DNA from: an uncultured Tateyamaria sp.
GTDB lineage: Bacteria; Pseudomonadota; Alphaproteobacteria; Rhodobacterales; Rhodobacteraceae
DNA: 47,084 bases
Reading direction: 5' to 3'
NCBI RefSeq assembly: GCF_947503045.1
Contig: NZ_CANNCF010000005.1
Coordinates: forward strand, 1-47,084
Under the pieces are notes generated by a model. It saw only the letters and a program-made list of their open reading frames with translations. It had not been told where the DNA came from and did not search any database. Positions 8,113 to 17,047 of the stretch are shown here, in pieces. A program made the position numbers and the translations under genes. How positions within the stretch are numbered: position 1 is the first letter of the stretch; every line of letters begins with the position of its first letter.

Positions 8113-8132
8113 ATTTCGATAACTGTCGAAAT
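8113..8132. promoter_or_regulatory. operator copy 2, perfect inverted repeat
   Basis: ATTTCGA-N6-TCGAAAT is perfect over 7 bp per arm. It has the same arm sequence and 6-nt spacing as copy 1 and starts 41 bp from it, close to four helical turns. It lies just upstream of the arsR -35 and 38 bp before the divergent gene at 8170, so it may also affect that gene. Confidence 0.65.
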
Positions 8133-8169
8133 GATTGCCGAACGCGACAGGACCGCTTAGCTGAGAGAG

Positions 8170-8751
8170 ATGGACCTGCCTGCTGATATCCGCGCCTGCA
8201 CGCTGTGTGCTGATCGCTTTGCCGCCACCGAAACCGGGCACGCCCCGCGCCCGGTTGTCTGGTTCAAACCCGGAGCGCGTATCCTGATCGCAGGGCAGGC
8301 GCCCGGCGCGCGGGTGCATGAAAGCGGCAAACCCTTTACCGATCCGTCGGGGGACCGTTTGCGCGACTGGCTGGGCGTGGATGAGGCCACTTTCTATGAT
8401 CAGTCCCGCGTGGCCATCGTGCCCATGGCCTTTTGCTTTCCGGGCTATGACGCCAAGGGGTCGGACCGCCCGCCGCCCAAGATCTGTGCCTCCACTTGGC
8501 GGGCGCAGGCGATGGCGCATATCGGCGATATCCCCCTGACCCTGCTGATCGGTGGCTATGCCCAAAGCTGGCATCTGGGCACCAAGACGGGCGTGACGGA
8601 CACCGTTGCAGGCTGGCGCGACCACGCACCGCGCGCCTTTCCCTTGCCTCATCCCTCGTGGCGCAATACCGGGTGGATCAAGAAAAACCCGTGGTTCGAG
8701 ACCGAGGTGCTGCCCGCCCTGCGTGCCCGCGTGAAGGACGTACTTGCATGA
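8170..8751 (+). CDS. uracil-DNA-glycosylase family protein
   Basis: A 193-residue member of the uracil-DNA-glycosylase superfamily (PF03167 fold). Motif 1 is GQAPGARVHESGKPF followed by DPSGDRLR; motif 2 is PHPSW near residue 160. Four cysteines at 10, 13, 89 and 106 (CxxC, then two spaced by 16) match the iron-sulphur pattern of family 4 enzymes. The residue usually acidic in GEAPG is Gln here, so glycosylase activity should not be assumed. The start at 8170 follows GAGAGAG. It overlaps the next gene by ATGA at 8748 and is divergent from arsR. A DNA-repair role is an inference from family. Confidence 0.8.
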   Translation: MDLPADIRACTLCADRFAATETGHAPRPVVWFKPGARILIAGQAPGARVHESGKPFTDPSGDRLRDWLGVDEATFYDQSRVAIVPMAFCFPGYDAKGSDRPPPKICASTWRAQAMAHIGDIPLTLLIGGYAQSWHLGTKTGVTDTVAGWRDHAPRAFPLPHPSWRNTGWIKKNPWFETEVLPALRARVKDVLA

Positions 8752-9536
8752 CGCATACCCCGCTGGACGCCGCCCACGCCGCGATGACAGCCGCGCCGGA
8801 GGACGACGCAGCACGCCTGCGCTTTTTCGAACGGCTGGGAGATGCGGAACTGTTCTTGCTGCTCGAGGGCGAGGCAACGGGCGATGCGGTCACACCGCAG
8901 GTTTTTGATCCCGGCTCCGGGCCGATTGTGCTGGTCTTTGACCGGGCGGAGCGGCTGAGCGGTTTTGTCGGTGCTGAAGCCCCTTATGCCGCACTGTCGG
9001 GGCGGGTGATCGCGGGTTTGCTGGCCGAACAGGGTCTTGGGCTGGGACTGAACCTCGATGTGGCGCCATCCTCGTTTCTGCTGGATGCAGAGGGGGTGGC
9101 GTGGCTGGCGCAGACGCTGGGCCATGCACCCGACGAGGTCGAGGTGCCACTGGCCGAAGTGTCGGCACCAACCGGGCTGCCGGATGTGCTGATTTCGGCA
9201 CTGGATGCCAAGCTGGCCACGGCCACGGGCCTTGCGCAACTGGCCTATCTTGTGGGCAGCACGGACGCGGCAGGTGCGCGGGGGCATATGCTGGCCTTTG
9301 TGGGCGCGGCACCGGGGGCCGAACCTGCACTGGCGCGCGCGGCCTCCGAGGCGCTGGTGTTTTCCGGGATCGAGGCAGGGGCGATGGATGTCGCCTTTTT
9401 CGACGCCACGGATGCGATCACGGCGCGGCTGGCGCGGGTGGGCCTGCGGTTTGATCTGCCCCAGGTGGCACCTGTGCGCGCACCGGAACCGCAAGCGCCC
9501 GGGTCCGATCCTGACCGCCCGCCACGGCTGCGCTAA
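8748..9536 (+). CDS. SseB-like protein of unknown role
   Basis: A 262-residue cytoplasmic protein. The pattern ARLRFFERLGDAELFLLLEGE...VTPQVF followed by VLVFDRAERLSGFV (about 22-75) resembles the SseB N-terminal domain, a family originally named from an enterobacterial sulphurtransferase-associated gene and without a defined biochemical function. The C-terminal half is Ala-rich with no motif I recognise. Translation should be coupled to the preceding glycosylase-like gene through the ATGA overlap. A frame extending further upstream is only read-through of the preceding gene. Confidence 0.7.
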   Translation: MTHTPLDAAHAAMTAAPEDDAARLRFFERLGDAELFLLLEGEATGDAVTPQVFDPGSGPIVLVFDRAERLSGFVGAEAPYAALSGRVIAGLLAEQGLGLGLNLDVAPSSFLLDAEGVAWLAQTLGHAPDEVEVPLAEVSAPTGLPDVLISALDAKLATATGLAQLAYLVGSTDAAGARGHMLAFVGAAPGAEPALARAASEALVFSGIEAGAMDVAFFDATDAITARLARVGLRFDLPQVAPVRAPEPQAPGSDPDRPPRLR

Positions 9537-9698
9537 GGGGGGACGATCACGTCCGGCTTGCATGTGGTCACATCCACGCGAGACGGTCTGATACCTGTGC
9601 GGCGCACATCTTATAGTTGGAAAGGCGACGGGCCAAAGACCGCATTTGTCGCTTGGCAGTTGACCAAATGTACTTCTAGCACAAGGATACACTTCGTA

Positions 9699-10223
9699 AT
9701 GAACCGTTTCACCCTGACCCTCGCCGCGGCTGCAAGCGCGCTGACCCTTGGATCAGCGGCCTTTGCTGGTCCCCAATATCTTGACGACACCGGTTACGCG
9801 GTTTCGGGATATGATGTGGTCGCCTATTTCGGGCTGGAACAGGCCCCCGTGGGTCAATCGCAGCCTGCCGGTGTGCCGGGCAAGGCCTCGATCACGGCGG
9901 ACTACAATGGCGCGACATTCGCCTTTGCCACCGAAGAAAACCGGGATGCGTTTGTGGCTGATCCGGCGAAATATGCGCCTCAATACGATGGGCACTGTGC
10001 CTATGGTGTGGCGCAGGGCGGCAAGGTGCCGGCCAACCCCAACCTGTGGCGGATCGTGGATGGCAAACTGTTCCTGAACATCAACACTGCCGTCGTCAGC
10101 TTCTGGGAAGAAGACATTCCGGGCAACATCAAGTCGTCAACATCCAACTGGGTGTCGCTGGATCCCGAGCCTGCCTCGGTCAGCCCGATCCCCAAATTCT
10201 CAAGCGCAGCACCAAAGAGCTGA
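9699..10223 (+). CDS. exported YHS-domain protein
   Basis: A 174-residue protein with a Sec-type signal peptide (residues 1-23, cut near SAAFAG). It carries a YHS-like domain: GYAVSGYDVVAYF, then FATEENRDAFVADPAKYAPQYDGHCAYGVA. YHS domains are small folds often associated with metal handling; this one is periplasmic. A single Cys and a His (GHCAYG) are the visible candidate ligands. I use ATG 9699; the open frame extends 47 codons upstream without a signal sequence. It is followed 1 bp later by the exported rhodanese, so the two form an operon. Confidence 0.85.
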   Translation: MNRFTLTLAAAASALTLGSAAFAGPQYLDDTGYAVSGYDVVAYFGLEQAPVGQSQPAGVPGKASITADYNGATFAFATEENRDAFVADPAKYAPQYDGHCAYGVAQGGKVPANPNLWRIVDGKLFLNINTAVVSFWEEDIPGNIKSSTSNWVSLDPEPASVSPIPKFSSAAPKS

Positions 10224-10224
10224 T

Positions 10225-10728
10225 ATGACAAAGGTTCACGCCCCGCATCCTCACAAATCCGGTCCGACGCGCCTCTCGCGCCGGGCCTTTGGGGTCGGAG
10301 CGGGGGCCCTGATCGTCGGCGGGACGCTGTTTGCGTCCCGCTGGTACAACATCTCAGCCCAGGCCGGGGTGGAGGGCACGTTGAGCGTGCCCGACGTGCA
10401 TCGCGCCGCCCTTTCGGGCGCCGTTTTGCTGATCGACATCCGCCGCCCCGATGAATGGCAGCGTACAGGTGTGGGCGAAGGGGCGGTGCCGCTGGACATG
10501 CGCCGCGACGACTTTACCGAAGCATTGCTGGAACAGACCGGGGGGCGCACCGACGCGCCTGTGGCGTTGATCTGCGCGCGCGGCGTGCGTTCGCGCGGGC
10601 TGACGGCGCGGCTGACAGCCGCTGGTTTTACCAACATCATAGACGTGCCCGAAGGCATGCTTGGGTCGGGGGCCGGACCCGGCTGGCTGAAACGCGGGTT
10701 GCCACTGGTCGCGTGGACGCCTGAATAG
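10225..10728 (+). CDS. Tat-exported rhodanese-like protein
   Basis: A 167-residue protein with a twin-arginine leader (SRRAFGVGAG, Arg19-Arg20, then a hydrophobic run to about 38) and one rhodanese domain. The active-site loop is CARGVRS with Cys117, so the catalytic cysteine is present. Rhodaneses move sulphur atoms or sense thiols; a periplasmic location suggests a role in thiosulphate, persulphide or oxidative chemistry. It starts 1 bp after the YHS-protein gene. Both products go to the envelope, so a shared function is likely but unproven. Confidence 0.85.
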   Translation: MTKVHAPHPHKSGPTRLSRRAFGVGAGALIVGGTLFASRWYNISAQAGVEGTLSVPDVHRAALSGAVLLIDIRRPDEWQRTGVGEGAVPLDMRRDDFTEALLEQTGGRTDAPVALICARGVRSRGLTARLTAAGFTNIIDVPEGMLGSGAGPGWLKRGLPLVAWTPE

Positions 10729-10741
10729 CTGCTGCCAAACG

Positions 10742-10759
10742 GCGCGCGCTGGCGCGCGC
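10742..10759. terminator. GC-rich hairpin between convergent genes
   Basis: Two GCGCGCGC arms separated by TG can fold into a strong stem between the rhodanese stop (10728) and the opgH stop (10831). There is no T-run, so intrinsic termination is uncertain. Confidence 0.35.
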
Positions 10760-10830
10760 ACGACATGTTTGATTTGGCGCGGCTGCACCGGATTCATTCA
10801 AATTGAAGGTAAGTAGATCGAGACCGCCGT

Positions 10831-12669
10831 TTATTCGGCGGCGATGTCCGGCGCCTCGATCTGCGCGCGCATCACGGCACGTGCGCTGCGGGCGCGGGCC
10901 ACGATGGTGGGTTCGCGCAAGGTCAGAGGGTTGTCGAGCCGCAGCATCCTCGCGTTTGTGGCGCTGAGCGCTGACAGCGGAATGGCCAGCGCAAGGCTTG
11001 CCATGATCGGGATCAGCCACCAGGACACGAGGCCTGCCAGCAGCCCGGCCAGCAAAAGCGCACCAATCAGCGTCTCGACCCAGTGGAACTTGATCAGCGT
11101 TGTCAGCGGATAGGCCCGGGCTGCGCGCCGTTGCGGGTTCCAGCCGTTGCCGCGCGCAAAGATGCAGCGCAGCACGGCGCGGGTCTGTTGCACCATCATG
11201 ATCGGCGCATAGGCAATCGACAGGGCCAGTTCGACCAGCACGGCGCGGGCAAAGGACCAGCGCCCGCCAAAGAGTTTCACCGCCTTGGCATGGGCGATGA
11301 TGATCGTGGCCGAGGCGAATTTCGGGGCCAGCAGCATACCATACATCACCAGCAGAAACACGGCGCTGTCGATATGGGTCATCGCAGGCGGCCAGTTCGG
11401 GAACAGCGGGTTGGCCTCGTTGAAATAGCTGATCACATTGGTGGTCGCATCCCGCCCCAGCAGCGCCCAGAACACCAGCAGCACAAACCATGCAGGTGAC
11501 ATCAGATACGCCGCGGCCCCCTGAAACAGGTGAAAGCGGCTGACCGGATGCAGCCCGCGCGTGGCCAGCAGGCGCAAGTGTTGCAGGTTGCCCCGGCACC
11601 AGCGGTTGTCGCGCACCACGTAGTCGATCAGCGTGCCCGGGGTTTCCTCGAAACTGCCCGAGATGCGCGGCAGAAGGCGCACCCGCCAACCAGCGCGGCG
11701 CAACAGTGAGGCCTCGACAAAGTCGTGGCTGAGGATCAGATCGGACCGCCCCGTCAGGCTGCGCAGGTGCGGGATACCGGCAGAGGCGGCAAAGGCGCGT
11801 GTGCGGATAATCGCGTTGTGGCCCCAATAGTTGCCTTCGGTGCGCGACCAGTGGGCCAGCCCTTCGGCCAGCAGCCAGCCATAGGCGACGTTGGAAAACT
11901 GCTGCATGCGGGCAAAGAGGGTGTCGGCGCCAATCAGTTGCGGGCAGCTTTGGATCAGGCCGGTCTGTGGGTCAGCGGCCAGTTCGCAGGCCAGCCGGTC
12001 AATGGCCCGGCCCGTCATCAGGCTGTCGGCGTCCAGGACCACCATCGCCTCGTAGGCCGCGCCCCATCCGGTGATCCAGTCGAGCAGGTTGCCCACCTTC
12101 CGATCCCTATTGTCCGCACGGCGGCGGTAGTGGACAGGGAACGGGGCCGATGCGCTGAGCGCCTGATAGGCCTGCCATTCCTGTGCTGCGATCGCGTCAT
12201 CGCGCGTGTCCGACAGCACAAACAGGCTGTAGCGGTGTCCGCCCTGTTGCCGCTCAAGGTCGCTGAGCATGGCCGATGCGTTGCCAAACACATCCCAGGG
12301 CGTCTCATTATAGACCGGCACCAGCAGGGCCACATCAAGCGGGGCACTTGGTGGGGCGTCCGCAACGGGATCAAGCCGCCCGACCAGTCCGACGGTCACG
12401 GAGGACACGGCCAGCGTGACCCAGACAAAGGTGAGGCCGATCAGGGTCAGCAGGACATATTCCAGCCCGCTCATCCCCGAAGACGAAAACAGACCGTGCA
12501 GCGCCCAGATCATCAGCGCGGTGGTGACCAGCGCAGGGGCAAACACCGCAATCCGCCAGATCGGGTCACGCTTTGCGGGCGCAGGCACCGCGATGTCGGG
12601 TGCGACACCAAAGTCCTGTTCCGGCATCGCCAGCGGCGCGCGCGAGGGCATATGGCTGTGCGCCGTCAT
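10831..12669 (-). CDS. opgH: glucan glucosyltransferase OpgH (MdoH)
   Basis: A 612-residue inner-membrane family 2 glycosyltransferase that makes the beta-glucan backbone of osmoregulated periplasmic glucans from UDP-glucose. Visible features are two N-terminal membrane spans (about 45-115), the catalytic DAD in VVLDADSLMTG, LSHDFVEA, the acceptor motif RDNRWCRGN (the QxxRW site, here RDNRW), and several C-terminal spans. It is shorter than E. coli OpgH (about 850 residues), as usual in alphaproteobacteria. Start ATG 12669 overlaps the opgG stop by 4 bp. It is the last gene of the opgC-opgG-opgH operon. Confidence 0.93.
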   Translation of the reverse strand: MTAHSHMPSRAPLAMPEQDFGVAPDIAVPAPAKRDPIWRIAVFAPALVTTALMIWALHGLFSSSGMSGLEYVLLTLIGLTFVWVTLAVSSVTVGLVGRLDPVADAPPSAPLDVALLVPVYNETPWDVFGNASAMLSDLERQQGGHRYSLFVLSDTRDDAIAAQEWQAYQALSASAPFPVHYRRRADNRDRKVGNLLDWITGWGAAYEAMVVLDADSLMTGRAIDRLACELAADPQTGLIQSCPQLIGADTLFARMQQFSNVAYGWLLAEGLAHWSRTEGNYWGHNAIIRTRAFAASAGIPHLRSLTGRSDLILSHDFVEASLLRRAGWRVRLLPRISGSFEETPGTLIDYVVRDNRWCRGNLQHLRLLATRGLHPVSRFHLFQGAAAYLMSPAWFVLLVFWALLGRDATTNVISYFNEANPLFPNWPPAMTHIDSAVFLLVMYGMLLAPKFASATIIIAHAKAVKLFGGRWSFARAVLVELALSIAYAPIMMVQQTRAVLRCIFARGNGWNPQRRAARAYPLTTLIKFHWVETLIGALLLAGLLAGLVSWWLIPIMASLALAIPLSALSATNARMLRLDNPLTLREPTIVARARSARAVMRAQIEAPDIAAE

Positions 12670-14198
12670 GTTTGTGTCCACCGGTACAGCCACACTTCGC
12701 TGAGCGGGCCGCCCTCAAGGCGCAACTGGGCGCGGAATTCGGCCCATGTCGCCTCTCCTGGCGTAAAGGTGAAGGCAAGGCGGGGGCCACCCGTTGCCGG
12801 ATTGCGCTGCACGATGCCTTCGGTCACTTCGCCAGAGGAGGAGCGGACCAGCCGTTCGATCTTGCTGAGGTCGTCGGGGACGTGGTCGGCGTTTTCAAAG
12901 TCGATGGCAAAGATGCGGCCACCTTCGGGGCGTCCGCCTGCGGCAGTGTTGAGCACACGCAGCGGCATTGCGGCCTTGGGTGCCGGGTCGCTGCCCCAAT
13001 CGAGGCGATAGGTGACCTTGTGCGAGGTGCCGGGCTCGATATCTGCGGACGGGCGCCAATAGGCGACGATGTTGTCGTAGATCTCGCGGTCGGCGGGGAT
13101 TTCGACCAGTTGCACATTGCCGCGTCCCCAGCCCTCACCGGGTGTCACCCATAGGCCGGGGCGGCGGTGATAGAGCGCCTCGAGATCGTTGAAATCCTCG
13201 AAACTGCGGGCCCGCTGCATCAACCCAAAGCCGCGCGGATTGTTGTCGCCAAAGGCCGAGATCTGCAGGGTCAGCGGGTTGGCCAATGGGCGCCAGATCA
13301 CCTCGCCGCCACCATTGTGAATCATCAGCCCGTCATTGTCGTGCACGGCGGGGCGGAAATCGTCAAAGCGTTGCCGGTCCATGTCGTCAAAGAGGAACAT
13401 GGACGTCAGCGGCGCGATGCCCACATGGGTCAGCGTGGTGCGCGCGAAAATCTCGGCCTCGACCAGCATCGCCAGGGGCTGGCCGGGCATGATCTCGAAC
13501 CGGTAGGCGCCCGTGCAGGACGGGCTGTCGAGCAGGGCATGCAGGATGATCCTGGCCGCACCCGGGTCGGGCCGTTCAAGCCAGAAATGGGTGAAGTCGG
13601 GAAACTCTTCGCCCATCGGATCGCCGGTCTTGAGCGCAAGGCCGCGCGCGGACAGGCCGTAGATGTCGCCCGTGCCAATGCCACGGAAATAGCTGGCACC
13701 TTGAAAGACGGCGTATTCCTCGTAGATGCCGGGCTGGCGCAACTCGGCGCGCAGGCGCAGACCGGAATAGCCCAGTGTGTCGTCGATGGGCACATCCGGA
13801 AACTTGTCGGTGGTGTCAAACACACCCATGTCGAAGGTCAGTGGCCGGGCCTGATCGCCATCGACCACGTAAGTGCGAATGGCCTGGGGAAAGTAGAGAC
13901 CGGGGGGAAACACATCGATCCGTTGCGGCGCATCGGAGCCTTCCCAGAGCGCATTGCGCGCGTCAAACCAGATCTTGCGATACTGGTCATAGGTCAGGTT
14001 GCGCCACGCCTCGGGGATCAGCGGGCGGGGGGCATAGTCGCGCGCAGCCATCTCGCGGGCGCGTTCAACAACGTCGGACGGGGAAAAGGCCGTCGCATCG
14101 CCCAGTTGCAGCCCGGGTTCGGCCGCCTCTTGCGCCCACGATGATTGCGGGGCGGCGGCCAGAGCGGCAAGGCTTGCAAGGAATTCACGGCGCAGCAT
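12666..14198 (-). CDS. opgG: periplasmic glucan biosynthesis protein OpgG/OpgD
   Basis: A 510-residue periplasmic protein of the MdoG family, acting on the nascent glucan after OpgH. Family patterns are SPSDVVERAREMAARDY, NLTYDQYRKIWF, SSYFRGIG-like ASYFRGIG and GEGWGRG. The leader MLRREFLASLAALAAA has an RRxFL twin-arginine motif. In E. coli OpgD uses Tat while OpgG uses Sec, so this protein may be closer to OpgD in export route. Start ATG 14198 shares one base with the opgC stop, and a longer frame through opgC is rejected. Its 3' end overlaps opgH. Confidence 0.92.
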   Translation of the reverse strand: MLRREFLASLAALAAAPQSSWAQEAAEPGLQLGDATAFSPSDVVERAREMAARDYAPRPLIPEAWRNLTYDQYRKIWFDARNALWEGSDAPQRIDVFPPGLYFPQAIRTYVVDGDQARPLTFDMGVFDTTDKFPDVPIDDTLGYSGLRLRAELRQPGIYEEYAVFQGASYFRGIGTGDIYGLSARGLALKTGDPMGEEFPDFTHFWLERPDPGAARIILHALLDSPSCTGAYRFEIMPGQPLAMLVEAEIFARTTLTHVGIAPLTSMFLFDDMDRQRFDDFRPAVHDNDGLMIHNGGGEVIWRPLANPLTLQISAFGDNNPRGFGLMQRARSFEDFNDLEALYHRRPGLWVTPGEGWGRGNVQLVEIPADREIYDNIVAYWRPSADIEPGTSHKVTYRLDWGSDPAPKAAMPLRVLNTAAGGRPEGGRIFAIDFENADHVPDDLSKIERLVRSSSGEVTEGIVQRNPATGGPRLAFTFTPGEATWAEFRAQLRLEGGPLSEVWLYRWTQT

Positions 14199-15454
14199 CA
14201 GGAGGTGCCCTTTGGTTTCCAGGGGGTCGTCTTGAACCACCCTGCAAGATAGGCCGTCAGGATCAGACAGCCACAACCAAACGCGTTCACAGCCAAGGAT
14301 GTTCCGGTGTCACGCCCCAGCATATCCATCGCAAAGCCATTGAAGCGCGCCACAAAGATCGACACGACAAAGACGGCCAGCGACTGTTGTCCAACCTTGA
14401 GGATGATGCGCAGGATACGGCCCCAAAGCTGGCCCAGCACGCTCGCCCCGGCACGAATGCGGTTGCCCTTGTCACCCGCAATCACCCAGCACAGGTAGGC
14501 CAGCGCAAGGAATTGCACATAGCGCAGTAGGCCAAAGTCGGTCTTGGATATCCACTGACGGTTGTCCGCGCGCCAGTCCCGCGCCCAGTCAAAGCCGAAT
14601 TCGCGCACGCCGATATTGGAGAGCGGAACATTGGCCAGCACGATGAAGGCCGCGATGCCGATCAGCAGCGGTGTGACGGGCGGTTTGGGAATCCAGCCGC
14701 GCATGAAGGCAAAGCCGGTGAAGAACACCAGTTGCCAGCCAAACGGGTTGAGGAACCAGCGTCGCTGCCAGTCATCATTGCCCACCCATGGCTCGGCCGT
14801 GAAGTTGAGGTAGGGCAGGCCGAGGCTTTCCATGAATTTGCGCTGGGCAAAGAACCACAGGATGAAACTGGCCGCGGCCAACAGACCGATATGGGCGCGG
14901 CCCAACAGGATCACGATGGGCATCATGGCGAGGATCACCATGTACATCGGCAGGATGTCGAACAGGTTGGGGACCCATTGCAGGGTCATGAAGCGGAACA
15001 GGATGTCCGGGTTGCTCCAGTGTTCGCCTTCGACAAACAGCATCCACAGGTTCAGCTGCCCCCAGTAGTTGCGGGTCGTGATGTCGAGATTGGTGAGATA
15101 GGCGAGCATCGCGGCGGTGGCAAAGAACAGCCCGATATGGGCCCAGTAGACCTGCCAGATCCGGTAGGCCACCCGCGCGGTGCCAAGGGCCCAGCCCGCC
15201 CGATCAAAGGTCGCGCCAAAGGCGATGGCCGAGGCCATGCCCGAACAGAACACAAAGATTTCCGTCGCATCCGAAAAGCCAAACCGTGCCGGAATCCACG
15301 ACGTCAGGAAGTTGCCCGGTGTGTGGGCAAACAGGATGATGAACATCGCCAGCCCCCGGAAAAAATCCAGACGGATGTCGCGCACCCGCACCGGGGATGC
15401 GGAGGCAGCAGCCACGGGGGCTGCGGTGGATTGGGTTGGGTCGGCAAACGTCAT
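14198..15454 (-). CDS. opgC: OpgC membrane protein, glucan succinyltransferase-like
   Basis: A 418-residue polytopic protein of the OpgC family (PF10129), which adds succinyl or other acyl groups to periplasmic glucans. Around ten hydrophobic segments are seen, beginning after RDIRLDFFRGLAMFIILFAH, the acyltransferase-like start characteristic of the family. The Ala-rich first 20 residues are cytoplasmic. It is the first gene of the operon, directly coupled to opgG. In Rhodobacter sphaeroides opgC works with opgG and opgH, so the three proteins here plausibly make and decorate the same glucan. Confidence 0.9.
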   Translation of the reverse strand: MTFADPTQSTAAPVAAASASPVRVRDIRLDFFRGLAMFIILFAHTPGNFLTSWIPARFGFSDATEIFVFCSGMASAIAFGATFDRAGWALGTARVAYRIWQVYWAHIGLFFATAAMLAYLTNLDITTRNYWGQLNLWMLFVEGEHWSNPDILFRFMTLQWVPNLFDILPMYMVILAMMPIVILLGRAHIGLLAAASFILWFFAQRKFMESLGLPYLNFTAEPWVGNDDWQRRWFLNPFGWQLVFFTGFAFMRGWIPKPPVTPLLIGIAAFIVLANVPLSNIGVREFGFDWARDWRADNRQWISKTDFGLLRYVQFLALAYLCWVIAGDKGNRIRAGASVLGQLWGRILRIILKVGQQSLAVFVVSIFVARFNGFAMDMLGRDTGTSLAVNAFGCGCLILTAYLAGWFKTTPWKPKGTS

Positions 15455-15524
15455 GGCCGCTCTTTAATCTTCTTCATTCAAAGAGTCTCGTCTCACGCGC
15501 GGATACGCAGGGATGGCCTGCGCG

Positions 15525-16871
15525 TTATTGCGCAGGAATCCGCCGCGCTTCGCCGATGCTGGCAAGACGGGTGGTTGCAAAACGATCCAAGACCCCGGCG
15601 CGCCGCGCGATGCGGTCTTCGATCAGGGCTTCGGTTGCATCGACCATGCCGGCGCGCAGGCCCGCATCGATGGTCATGCGTTCAAATACGTCACGCTGGG
15701 CGTGGCTGCCGCCGATGGTCTGCATGGCGGGTCGGGCAGCGGCGAGGTTCTGGAAAGCCAGATCATAGCGTCCTTCGGCAAAGGCGTTGAGCCCTGCAAG
15801 CGCGGCCTTGCCCGGGTTGGCGACCCGCGCGGGCATCTCGCCAGTGCGCATCGCATCCTGTGCAAAGCGCAGGGTCATCGCCTCTTGGGCGTCGCTGCGC
15901 CCGGCACCACCAAGGGCCAGCATGTAATGCAGGTCGGCAAAGACAAGGCAGCCGTCATCGGTGCGATTTTGCGCCAGATCGGCCAGTTCGTCCCAGCGGG
16001 GTCCGACGTTGACGCCTTCCAGCTCAAGCCGCATCAGCAGCGAGGTGGCATTGGCCATATCGCGGTAGTCATCGGTCTTGTCGGCGCGCACCTGCGCGTC
16101 ATAGATCGCCAGCACGATGTCGGTCTCGCCCCGGTCCAGATGCAGCAGCGCCTTGTGCCACCACACGTGGTAGCGGAAGTTGTTGCAGTGATCCCAGGCC
16201 GAACAGTTGTTTTCGATCAGCGAAATGCCGTGATCCGGGCGGGCCGTCATGTCATAGACATGGGCCACCGCATGCAGACCCCAGGCGTCGTCTCCGGCCA
16301 GTTGCAGACCCTTGAGGCCCGCGGCCTCGGCGGCGTCGTATTCGCCCGTCTCTTCGAGGGTGAAGGCGTGGCAGCCGAGCACATACCCTTCCAGATCGTG
16401 GCCCTTGTGGGCGTCCAGCACGTTCTCGATCGAGGCGCGCATGCCGACGCCGTCGCCAAGGATAAAGCGGATGGCATGGCTGACCTTGGCCGATAGGGTG
16501 TCGGTGGGGTGATCCACCAGAATGCGTTCCATTGCGGCGATGGCGCCTGATGGGCGGCCTTCGAGCCATTCACCAAGGGCGCGCACCCAAAGCCTCTCGC
16601 GCGGGCTGCCGCCGGATGCGGCAAGGGCGGCCACAGCCGTCTGTCCGGCCTCGCGGGCCACCGCGTTTAGTTCCTTGCGGCCCATCATCAGCGAAAACAG
16701 CCCCTTGGCCGCGTGGCCCATGGCAAAGTCCGGCGCGCCGCTGAGCACGGCGCCCAGATGGTTTGGTGTCGCTGTCCCGTGGGCCATAAAGGCGCGGATC
16801 ATCCCGTTCCATTCCGCCAGAAGGGCTGGATCCTCCAGGCTGACGGGAGATTGGCAAATATCGTGCATCAT
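15525..16871 (-). CDS. tetratricopeptide-repeat protein, TTC38-like
   Basis: A 448-residue cytoplasmic protein without signal peptide. Repeating helical pairs are visible throughout (AIAAMERILVDHPTDTLSAK, YDAAEAAGLKGLQLAGDDAW, HLDRGETDIVLAIYDAQV). The segments VAHVYDMTARPDHGISLI and NFRYHVWWHKALLHLD match the TTC38-type family found in both bacteria and eukaryotes, whose function is not established. Start ATG 16871 is followed by a second ATG at 16868; the longer frame upstream has no support. It stands alone on the minus strand between opgC and the CoA-transferase gene. Confidence 0.8.
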   Translation of the reverse strand: MMHDICQSPVSLEDPALLAEWNGMIRAFMAHGTATPNHLGAVLSGAPDFAMGHAAKGLFSLMMGRKELNAVAREAGQTAVAALAASGGSPRERLWVRALGEWLEGRPSGAIAAMERILVDHPTDTLSAKVSHAIRFILGDGVGMRASIENVLDAHKGHDLEGYVLGCHAFTLEETGEYDAAEAAGLKGLQLAGDDAWGLHAVAHVYDMTARPDHGISLIENNCSAWDHCNNFRYHVWWHKALLHLDRGETDIVLAIYDAQVRADKTDDYRDMANATSLLMRLELEGVNVGPRWDELADLAQNRTDDGCLVFADLHYMLALGGAGRSDAQEAMTLRFAQDAMRTGEMPARVANPGKAALAGLNAFAEGRYDLAFQNLAAARPAMQTIGGSHAQRDVFERMTIDAGLRAGMVDATEALIEDRIARRAGVLDRFATTRLASIGEARRIPAQ

Positions 16872-17047
16872 GAACGGCGAACCTTTTTTACAGTGACGTG
16901 TCTCTGGTCTAAAGCATCTGGCCTGCAATGGGAGCCATTGCGCGAGGGCCACACGCACACGTGAAGGGCGAATACAGTTTTTGTGAGCAAAATTTCAGCA
17001 TTCTCGCGCAGAAGTGGCGATTTTCAGCCAAAGCGCTTGGATTACGC

